The notes under the pieces: model-generated
The model's input: only the letters and a program-made list of their open reading frames with translations
Told to the model about the DNA's origin: nothing
Database searches by the model: none
Part shown: positions 1-5,551 of the stretch, in pieces
Numbering within the stretch: position 1 is the first letter of the stretch
Layout: every line of letters starts with the position of its first letter
Program-made: the position numbers and the translations under genes
Assembly (NCBI GenBank): GCA_027068385.1
Contig: JAMOTR010000052.1
Location: 1-5,577, forward strand
Reading direction: 5' to 3'
DNA length: 5,577 bases
From: Candidatus Heimdallarchaeota archaeon
GTDB taxonomy: Archaea > Asgardarchaeota > Njordarchaeia > Njordarchaeales > JAMOTR01

Positions 1-1320
1 GAGATCAGATACGGTAAACGTGTGGTCGAGGGTGCCTTAAAGCCCGGGGAGAAGGAGAGCCGGGTGGTGTTAGAAGAGGTGCTAAAGGAGGCTCCCGAAA
101 ATAGCATCATAGATGGGGCTCCCGGTGCCTCCCCTTTAGTTTATAGGATCGCTAGGAGGGCTGATGAGATTATACTAGTAGTGGAGCCCACGAAGACTTC
201 CGTAGCCGACGCTACTCGCGTACTAGAGATGCTCTCGAGGATGAAGAAGCCCGTAGGAATCGTGATAAATAAGTACGGTCTGGGCGATCATAAGATCGTA
301 GAGGAATTAGCTAAGAAGTACGAGGTCCCCATCATAGGACGTCTTCCGTTTAATAAGGAACTCTTCTACAAGAAGCCGCTAGAGGTAAAGGAGCTCATCG
401 ACGCTGTTTCTTCCTTCGAGTTCTCTTACTCCGTACCGAAGAGCTTCCTAGGGTATAGAGGGACGTTAGAAGAGCCCAAAGAGGCTTCAAAGTATTCGCC
501 ACACATCACGATCGTATCCGGTAAAGGAGGGACCGGAAAGACTCTTCTCGCCATAGGCCTCTCGAAGTACCTAAATTTGCCCCTCGTAGACGCGGACGTG
601 GATGCGCCGGACTCGCGGGTAATACTTGGGGAGCCCGAACGGAAGCGGAGCGTGAACGGCCGCGTGTATTCGATCGACCCGGACTTGTGCGACGGATGCG
701 GCGAGTGTCTAAAGGCGTGTTATAACGGCTCGATAGAGAAAGAGGGAGATAAATATAGGATCTCTCCCGAAATTTGTGAGGGATGCGGCATATGCTCTAG
801 CGCGTGCCCGAGAGGAGCTATTAAGGAGGAGAAGCGCGCCTTTGGTTACATCGGAATGGGAGACGGATACATCATGGGCGAATCGGACATCGGACGCGCG
901 GGGATCGGGGAGATGGTACATAAGCTTAAACTCGTGGCCTCAAACGAGTTTAATAAATACGTCCTAGATGGGTCCCCCGGATCGGGATGTACGACGATTT
1001 CAGCGATCTCGGGCGCTAAGGCCGTAATCATAGTAACGGAGCCCAAACCCGAGAGTCTAGAGAGCGCTAAGCGCGTATCGCTAATAGCTAAACATTTCGG
1101 TATAAAGCCTCTGGTCGTGATAAACAAGCGGAACGGTGAGGACGTGGACGTGAGTGAAATCGGGGAACTGTTGGGCCACATACCTTTCGATGAGGGAGTG
1201 TTTGAAGCTTACGCGAAGGGGACGCGGCCCGAAGGGACGAAGGCTGCGGAGGCGATTAAAAACATATCGAGAAAGCTCCTCTTCGAATACCTTAGCGATT
1301 TCGTCGTGAAGGAGAAATAG
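1..1320 (+). CDS. Tandem MinD-type ATPase fusion with inserted 2x[4Fe-4S] ferredoxin (5' end outside window)
   Basis: The reading frame is open from base 1, so the gene is 5'-truncated by the window. A GTG at 22 is an unlikely start because family-like sequence precedes it. Residues are counted from base 1. Residues 1-150 are the C-terminal part of a first MinD module: DGAPG at 38-42 (Walker B/switch region) and INK at 89-91. Residues 170-439 are a complete second module: deviant Walker A GKGGTGKT at 174-181, DADVDAP at 197-203, two CxxCxxCxxxC clusters (Cys 230, 233, 236, 240 and 259, 262, 265, 269), DGSPG at 323-327 and INK at 374-376. This matches the archaeal MinD superfamily ATPases with an inserted ferredoxin domain (COG1149 type), thought to act in Fe-S or redox-linked assembly; the client is unknown. 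Relatives are often two adjacent genes. Here no ATG, GTG or TTG lies in frame between 265 and the second P-loop, so a real fusion is likely. Six CGG codons (residues 21, 206, 214, 216, 377, 409) are probable Trp. Confidence 0.88.
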   Translation, partial: EIRYGKRVVEGALKPGEKESRVVLEEVLKEAPENSIIDGAPGASPLVYRIARRADEIILVVEPTKTSVADATRVLEMLSRMKKPVGIVINKYGLGDHKIVEELAKKYEVPIIGRLPFNKELFYKKPLEVKELIDAVSSFEFSYSVPKSFLGYRGTLEEPKEASKYSPHITIVSGKGGTGKTLLAIGLSKYLNLPLVDADVDAPDSRVILGEPERKRSVNGRVYSIDPDLCDGCGECLKACYNGSIEKEGDKYRISPEICEGCGICSSACPRGAIKEEKRAFGYIGMGDGYIMGESDIGRAGIGEMVHKLKLVASNEFNKYVLDGSPGSGCTTISAISGAKAVIIVTEPKPESLESAKRVSLIAKHFGIKPLVVINKRNGEDVDVSEIGELLGHIPFDEGVFEAYAKGTRPEGTKAAEAIKNISRKLLFEYLSDFVVKEK

Positions 1321-1905
1321 GTCTTTTATCATGTACAGCTCGTCCGTCTCTAGCTCGAACGAACTCTCTAACTCCGCGTTCTCCAGATACACGTATCTTA
1401 CATACTTCTTATAAGACGCGAGCTTCGCGAACGTCTTACTCCTACGCCTCACGATCTTTTCCATAAGCTTAGGATCGTTCGCGGCCGTGACGAAACCCTC
1501 TATTAGAGCGATCTTATTGAGTTGCGCTACGAGGCCCGCGTATTTCGATAGAAGCCTCTTTTGAGTCTTCGGAATGAAGAGCATCTCCACGTTCTTCGGT
1601 ACGCTCAAGCGCGTTTGTATGTATATGAATTCCTTTAGGAGCCCCTTCCTCTTCATGATGCGCGTGGTTATAGGATTATACCTCGGGGCGGGTTCGATCA
1701 CGACGTAATGTCTCCCTAAGCGAGCGGCGTTAGGCTTCACGATCTTATATTTAATGCCGAGCTCCTTCGACATCCTCGCGATCTCTTCCCTAAACTTACG
1801 CATAACGTCCTTTTCCACTTTATACCCATAGAGCGTATAAAACGTCATGTAGAAGAGAAAAGCTACGATTCCTAGGAGTATGAGCTCGATCCGATCTACG
1901 ATCAT
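1081..1905 (-). CDS. Membrane-anchored protein of unknown function, overlapping the MinD gene antisense
   Basis: I do not recognise the family. The 274-residue product has one N-terminal membrane segment (about residues 6-26). A basic, alpha/beta-looking domain follows to about residue 210, so it is probably a single-pass protein facing the cytoplasm. The ATG overlaps the TGA of the upstream OB-fold gene as ATGA, implying translational coupling and a shared transcript. The frame does not close at the MinD stop codon (residue 196). It continues 240 bases antisense to MinD, in exact codon register, to a TAG at 1081-1083. Residues 190-211 form a plausible amphipathic helix across the boundary, so at least the first part of the overlap looks genuine. 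The remainder resembles antisense shadow and contains the only in-frame CGA (residue 213). Residue 5, just before the membrane segment, is CGG and probably Trp, a usual interfacial residue. A frameshift near 1320 that hides an earlier stop is the main alternative for the C-terminus. Confidence 0.75.
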   Translation of the reverse strand: MIVDRIELILLGIVAFLFYMTFYTLYGYKVEKDVMRKFREEIARMSKELGIKYKIVKPNAARLGRHYVVIEPAPRYNPITTRIMKRKGLLKEFIYIQTRLSVPKNVEMLFIPKTQKRLLSKYAGLVAQLNKIALIEGFVTAANDPKLMEKIVRRRSKTFAKLASYKKYVRYVYLENAELESSFELETDELYMIKDLFLLHDEIAKVFEEELSRYVFNRLRSLRPFGPRPLRVSFKHSLIERYVAQQFPDFTHVHVLTVPLVYHDQRLYTEMFSY

Positions 1906-2360
1906 AACATATACACGCCCGGTTCTATCTCGATTATCGTCCCAGAAGAGACGAGGTCACTCAGCGCTGCCTTGAACGCGGCTTCGATCCTTACTTTATC
2001 CTTGAGCCTGTTCCGGAGATCCCGATACGATAGGGGCCCTCCCTTAAGTTCCTTAAGAATCAGATCCTTCGTCTGATTTATCAGCGTCTTTATATCTCCG
2101 ATGTACTTATGTACGAGCTCTAGCGCCTTCTTCCTCCGCCTTACCTCCGTCTTGAAGTCGATTTCCCTCCGCCGATAAACGTATAGCGTCTTATTCTCTA
2201 TGATACCGATCACGTCCACGCGCGATGGGTCCTTAATCTTCCCTTCGAAGAACACGCGGATATTCCCTGAGCCGTCGTCCACATAACCGTCATGATATAT
2301 ACCGACGACACGTACGTTTTCACCCTCAAAGAAGTCCGCGAAGAGCAGCTTAATGAGCAT
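1902..2360 (-). CDS. Small OB-fold plus winged-helix protein, Rpa32/Stn1-like architecture
   Basis: The 152-residue product has two parts. Residues about 12-68 read as an OB-fold: VRVVG, then DDGSGNIRVFFEG, then a strand VDVIGIIENKTLYVY. This is the strand pattern of single-stranded nucleic-acid binding OB domains of the RPA kind. A charged helix (about 70-100) leads to a C-terminal winged helix (about 101-152: ILKELKGGPL, a recognition-helix-like EAAFKAALSDLVSSG, and a wing IIEIEPGVYML). OB plus winged helix is the arrangement of RPA32 and Stn1, so a role in binding single-stranded DNA or RNA is inferred, not shown. The gene begins 29 bases after the deaminase stop and ends in an ATGA overlap with the membrane-protein gene. 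Five CGG codons (residues 63, 64, 75, 113, 116) would become Trp under the proposed code, giving an adjacent Trp pair on the last OB strand. Arg would also fit at several of these sites, so this gene tests the code weakly. Confidence 0.75.
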   Translation of the reverse strand: MLIKLLFADFFEGENVRVVGIYHDGYVDDGSGNIRVFFEGKIKDPSRVDVIGIIENKTLYVYRRREIDFKTEVRRRKKALELVHKYIGDIKTLINQTKDLILKELKGGPLSYRDLRNRLKDKVRIEAAFKAALSDLVSSGTIIEIEPGVYML

Positions 2361-2380
2361 ACTATAATCGGAGAAGCGCG

Positions 2381-2389
2381 TTAGAAAAA
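2381..2389 (-). promoter_or_regulatory. Possible weak TATA box for the OB-fold/membrane-protein pair
   Basis: On the minus strand TTTTTCTAA lies at -29 to -21 from the ATG at 2360, the spacing of the clear TATA boxes elsewhere in this window. The match is poor. The T-run directly follows the deaminase stop codon, so it could instead be a weak terminator, or have no role in a three-gene operon. Confidence 0.3.
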
Positions 2390-3697
2390 TCAGAAGAGGT
2401 CCCTTATGGCCTTCTCAAACTTCTCCTTTACCTTCTCTACGTTTACCTTCGTGGGCTTGCGGTCCTCAAGTACGATCTCCCCGTTCACGATCACGTGCTT
2501 CACGTCGCTGGACTTCGCCGCGTATATTATATGAGATATGATTCTATCCTCCTCCAGAGGCCGTACGTGCGGGGAGGAGAAGTCTAGTACTACCAAGTCC
2601 GCGAGGTTTCCGGGCTTTATTTCCCCTAGCCCTTCCCGTCCTAGAGCTTTAGCTCCGTACACGGTAGCCATCTTAAGAGCCTCTTTAGCGGGCACAGCCT
2701 CCGGGTCTAAGTCGCGTCCTTTAGCTAATAGAGCGGCGAAGCGGGCCTCTAGTAGTACGTCTAGATTGTTGTTGCTCCCGGCCCCGTCCGTTCCTAGCGC
2801 TACGGTAATACCATAGTTGAGCATCTCCTTTATCGGGGCTATGCCGGAGGCTAACTTAAGATTACTCTGAGGATTATGCGCGACCTTCGCGTTAGAGCGC
2901 TTTAATACGCTTAGATCGCGCCTTGTGGGCCGGACCACGTGAGCGGCAAGGACGCGTTCGTGAAGGAATCCTATATCATATAAGTAAGAGGCGACGCCAC
3001 CGTACTTATAAACGTCCACGTTCCGCGCCTTCTTAATCTCCTCCGGCTCCCTAGGACTCTCGGCTACGTGTATGTGTATCATCACAGGGTATCCGAGACG
3101 CTCCGAATACTCTTCGGCCATCTCCTTAGCCTCTAAGAGCATGTCCTTATTTACCGTATAAGGAGCGTGAGGCCCTACGGCTACGCGTATGCGCGGATCC
3201 TTATTCCCCCGAAGCCTCACGAACTCCTCGGTCTTCCTCTTCGCCTCCTTCCGCGATTCTTCGGTTATTCCGATCATCCCCTGAGATAGTTCCCCGCGTA
3301 TCCCTACGTCTACGATCGCCTGAGCCTCCTGATCCATGTAGAAGTACATCGAGGCGACGGTAGTAACTCCGGCATATAAGCTCTCTAAGGCTCCTACTAG
3401 AGCTCCCGCATATACGTGTTCCGGCTTCAACATAGCCTCTACGGGCCGAATGTGATCCTTTAGCCGTACCTCTAAAGGAACGTCGTCCGCGAACCCGCGG
3501 AATAACGTCATCGCGAGATGCGTATGAGCGTTTATGAGTCCTGGAATCACCACGTCCCCCTCGAGCCTCTCCGCTCCTTGAGGTTCCGAGACGCGCTTGC
3601 CTACCTCTACGATCCTATTGTCGTCTATTACTACCTTCCCGCCCTTAATTATCTTGTATGGAGTTACTATGTATTTTCCGGAGACTACTATACTCAT
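2390..3697 (-). CDS. mtaD: Amidohydrolase, 5'-methylthioadenosine/S-adenosylhomocysteine deaminase type
   Basis: This is a full-length (435 residues) metal-dependent amidohydrolase of the MTA/SAH deaminase family. The family hydrolyses the 6-amino group of adenosine-type by-products of SAM (to inosyl compounds) in the cytoplasm, a purine and methionine salvage step. The metal and catalytic set is complete: NAHTH (His58, His60), GPHAPYT (His177), HVAE (His210, Glu213), AAH (His253), HNPQSNLKL (274-282) and GTDGAGSNNN (Asp304). The C-terminal GEIKPGNLADLVVLD closes the beta sandwich. The ATG is supported by a TATA box at -27 to -22. Eight CGG codons (residues 78, 84, 149, 163, 225, 256, 354, 379) occur and no TGG. 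From memory of the family, residues 78, 84, 163 and 256 are usually Trp (256 is Trp or His), while the conserved Arg of LFRGFADD is CGC. Exact substrate (MTA, SAH or 5'-deoxyadenosine) cannot be told. The OB-fold gene follows 29 bases downstream. Confidence 0.92.
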   Translation of the reverse strand: MSIVVSGKYIVTPYKIIKGGKVVIDDNRIVEVGKRVSEPQGAERLEGDVVIPGLINAHTHLAMTLFRGFADDVPLEVRLKDHIRPVEAMLKPEHVYAGALVGALESLYAGVTTVASMYFYMDQEAQAIVDVGIRGELSQGMIGITEESRKEAKRKTEEFVRLRGNKDPRIRVAVGPHAPYTVNKDMLLEAKEMAEEYSERLGYPVMIHIHVAESPREPEEIKKARNVDVYKYGGVASYLYDIGFLHERVLAAHVVRPTRRDLSVLKRSNAKVAHNPQSNLKLASGIAPIKEMLNYGITVALGTDGAGSNNNLDVLLEARFAALLAKGRDLDPEAVPAKEALKMATVYGAKALGREGLGEIKPGNLADLVVLDFSSPHVRPLEEDRIISHIIYAAKSSDVKHVIVNGEIVLEDRKPTKVNVEKVKEKFEKAIRDLF

Positions 3698-3718
3698 TCT
3701 ACGGACGGTCTCGTTCGG

Positions 3719-3724
3719 AATAAA
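3719..3724 (-). promoter_or_regulatory. TATA box of the deaminase gene
   Basis: On the minus strand TTTATT lies at -27 to -22 from the deaminase ATG at 3697, with purine-rich sequence (GGAAGCG) just upstream as a possible BRE. This spacing puts the transcript start at or next to the ATG, so the mRNA is probably leaderless. No Shine-Dalgarno sequence precedes the ATG. Confidence 0.65.
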
Positions 3725-3755
3725 CGCTTCCTTCCGAGCGTCCTCACCGCTCGAG

Positions 3756-3763
3756 TATAATAT
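3756..3763 (+). promoter_or_regulatory. TATA box of the polytopic membrane protein gene
   Basis: TATAATAT lies at -28 to -21 from the ATG at 3784, again predicting a leaderless or near-leaderless transcript. A GGAG at 3769-3772 sits 11 bases before the ATG. That is long for a Shine-Dalgarno, and it would lie upstream of the predicted transcript start, so it is probably not used. This box and the deaminase box share an 86-base divergent region (3698-3783) with about 31 bases between them. Confidence 0.65.
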
Positions 3764-3783
3764 CTAAAGGAGAGAAGCTCTAG

Positions 3784-4638
3784 ATGGAGTTCTCGTTCTC
3801 GAAAGCTTACGTGTACTTCTTATTAACCGCCTCCTTAATCTTAGAGGCCCTTTCCTTGGTCTATCTACTACACGTCGATATACCGTTCCTAATGGCCGCG
3901 GGCCTTCTTTCCTTATCGATTTATATGCTCGTAGAGGCTATATTGTTCCGTCAAGGCCTCTCGTTCTTCCTACCCATAATAATTTCCGTCGCGATACTCA
4001 TCGCTACGGCTTATTACGGCTTATTATCGAGCGCGTTAGAGGCGTTTCATAGCACCACTTACCTAGTGTTCTTCGTCTTATACGTACTACTCTCCACGTT
4101 CTCGACGATACAGGTGGCGAAGGAAGAGGTGATGCGGAAGAGGTACGCGCTATACTTACTAAATACGCTCGTCCTCATGGGCTTCATCTTCGTATACGCT
4201 ATACTCACCGTATATATAACGTACGAGGCGGCCATGAGTAACTTAAAGGATACGGGCAGGATCGCGCCGATTAAGAAGGCCGTCACGTACTTCTCGGGAA
4301 CTATATTACTAGCGTATAACGCGGTAATACTCGTACTCGAGTCTATGGGCCTTTACGAGCCGAACCAGAACTTATACTACGTCTCCGCGATTATCGTAGT
4401 TACCGTACTACTAGCCGCGAGGAACATGGTTAAGTTCTTACCGAAGGAAGGAGCGGCCGGGATCTTGAGACATATGCTACCGTCGTTCATCGCCTTGTAC
4501 GTTTCGAGCTATGCGTTGATCAAGTTCTATTCGTTAACGAGCGTGGTAGACGGACTAGCTAAGAGCATGGCGGCTCTAGCGGCTATAATAGAGTATAGGA
4601 AGGGGGAGCCCCCTTCTTTTCAAGAGAAAACTTTATAA
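3784..4638 (+). CDS. Polytopic integral membrane protein of unknown function
   Basis: I do not recognise the family. The 284-residue product is strongly hydrophobic with about seven to eight membrane segments, roughly at residues 8-29, 34-53, 60-83, 90-110, 121-147, 167-186, 198-215 and 231-255. The basic loop KEEVMxKRY (about 113-121) suggests a cytoplasmic loop between segments 4 and 5. No transporter or enzyme motif is evident. The ATG is fixed by a TATA box at -28. The gene ends in TAA at 4636-4638, inside the TATA box of the next gene. Because that gene has its own promoter, and encodes a secreted anchored protein, the two products may act together at the membrane; that is inference from order only. 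There is one CGG (residue 118) and no TGG. Even with CGG read as Trp the protein has a single Trp, low for a membrane protein of this size. Confidence 0.8.
   Translation: MEFSFSKAYVYFLLTASLILEALSLVYLLHVDIPFLMAAGLLSLSIYMLVEAILFRQGLSFFLPIIISVAILIATAYYGLLSSALEAFHSTTYLVFFVLYVLLSTFSTIQVAKEEVMRKRYALYLLNTLVLMGFIFVYAILTVYITYEAAMSNLKDTGRIAPIKKAVTYFSGTILLAYNAVILVLESMGLYEPNQNLYYVSAIIVVTVLLAARNMVKFLPKEGAAGILRHMLPSFIALYVSSYALIKFYSLTSVVDGLAKSMAALAAIIEYRKGEPPSFQEKTL
4632..4638 (+). promoter_or_regulatory. TATA box overlapping the stop codon of the upstream gene
   Basis: TTTATAA lies at -28 to -22 from the ATG at 4660, with AAAAC just upstream. It is the best TATA match in the window. Its last three bases are the TAA stop of the membrane protein gene. 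It decides the start of the next gene: an in-frame GTG at 4639 is too close to the box to be on the transcript, whereas the ATG at 4660 is at the leaderless distance. Confidence 0.75.
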
Positions 4639-4659
4639 GTGTTCTCTATCTTGTTATGC

Positions 4660-5541
4660 ATGAGAAGGCTAGCTTCGATAGTAATAGTAATCGGCCTGAT
4701 CGCGATCCTATCGATACCCGTCCAGGCTAAGCCCGTAGGATTTAAGTCCGGAGATTTGGTCGTCAAGCTACTCGAGGAAACGCCCGGAGCCGCCTTCCGG
4801 CACAAGAGTAAGCCCGAGGAAGTATACGTATTTAGGGTACCCGTAATCGCTGAGTTCTACGATCAAGACGGAAGCGGAAACTTCACGATGGGCGACCCTA
4901 TATTAGGAATCGCTAAGCTCAGAGGACTCTCCTTAACGATCGAGGTCCTTCAGGACGGTGTGAACATAACTCGGAAGGGAAACGTATATGTAGTAGGTAG
5001 CTCGGGCATCAGTAGGGCTTACGTAGAAATATACCTCACGATCTCGAACTCTACCGCGAACGAGGCCAAGCGGGGAATGGAGATACAGCGGCCTCGGGTG
5101 AGCGAGAACGATAGCCTCTCAGTACTCGTGATCTTCGCCGCCGTAGATCGTAACATGACCATGCAGAGCTGTTCTCGGAAGCATGAGAATCACGTGGGAC
5201 CGATCCATAACCGCGGAAAGGTAGAGATGCGGCGCGGCGCTACTAAGGCGGAGGTGGAGTTCGAGGCTGAGGCCCGCGTGGACGGAGTTAATAAGCCCGT
5301 AAACGTCACCGCCTTTACCCGGGGTGATAAGCGGGGACACACTTACGGAATCGCTTACAAGGCTCACATAGCTTCTCAGGTCGTGTTCCCCTACGGTTCT
5401 ACGATCGTATACGACCCCGTAATTAAGATATCCACGATCACAGGATTCCTCAAGTCTCCTTACTCCATCACCGCCATCATCGTCGCGATACTACTAGTCG
5501 TAGGAGCGATAGCGGTCGTGTTAAAGAACAACAAGCGTTGA
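4660..5541 (+). CDS. Secreted, C-terminally membrane-anchored surface protein of unknown function
   Basis: I do not recognise the family. The 293-residue product starts with a signal peptide (RR, hydrophobic stretch about 5-20, likely cleavage after VQA at 21-23). A beta-rich exterior region follows, then a C-terminal membrane segment (about 270-288) and a basic tail KNNKR: an exported protein anchored at its end. Residues 68-79 (DQDGSGNFTMGD) resemble a calcium-binding loop. Six N-x-S/T sites (Asn 74, 102, 130, 150, 165, 215) suit archaeal N-glycosylation. Nine CGG codons (residues 47, 105, 138, 144, 146, 173, 191, 221, 225) and no TGG are present. Read as Trp they give WGMEIQWPWVSEND and TAFTWGDKWGHTYG, which look like ordinary beta-domain sequence. 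Read as Arg they give an unusually basic exterior. I chose the ATG at 4660 over the GTG at 4639 because of the TATA box at 4632-4638 and the better signal peptide. A T-run follows the stop. Confidence 0.8.
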   Translation: MRRLASIVIVIGLIAILSIPVQAKPVGFKSGDLVVKLLEETPGAAFRHKSKPEEVYVFRVPVIAEFYDQDGSGNFTMGDPILGIAKLRGLSLTIEVLQDGVNITRKGNVYVVGSSGISRAYVEIYLTISNSTANEAKRGMEIQRPRVSENDSLSVLVIFAAVDRNMTMQSCSRKHENHVGPIHNRGKVEMRRGATKAEVEFEAEARVDGVNKPVNVTAFTRGDKRGHTYGIAYKAHIASQVVFPYGSTIVYDPVIKISTITGFLKSPYSITAIIVAILLVVGAIAVVLKNNKR

Positions 5542-5542
5542 G

Positions 5543-5551
5543 TTTTTTTTT
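5543..5551 (+). terminator. Oligo-T transcription terminator
   Basis: Nine consecutive T begin one base after the TGA of the surface-protein gene. Archaeal RNA polymerase commonly terminates at such U-tracts without a hairpin, and I see no strong hairpin here. A second, shorter T-run follows at 5560-5563. Confidence 0.7.

Noticed and set aside
22..24. GTG as the start of the MinD-type gene
   Set aside because: The frame is open to base 1, family-like sequence precedes the GTG, and the first module lacks its P-loop, so the gene begins upstream of the window.
2538..2816. Open frame on the + strand opposite the deaminase
   Set aside because: It is antisense to a strongly conserved region, has no promoter or ribosome-binding signal, and looks like a compositional shadow.
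3518..3760. Open frame on the + strand across the deaminase start and divergent promoter region
   Set aside because: It runs through the deaminase N-terminus and both TATA boxes and its translation resembles no protein.
4639..4659. GTG start seven codons earlier for the surface protein
   Set aside because: It directly abuts the TATA box at 4632-4638 and spoils the signal peptide; the ATG at 4660 is at the right distance.
1902..5541. TGA read as Trp instead of stop
   Set aside because: TGA never occurs inside a gene and ends three of them (1902, 2390, 5541) exactly where the protein domains end.
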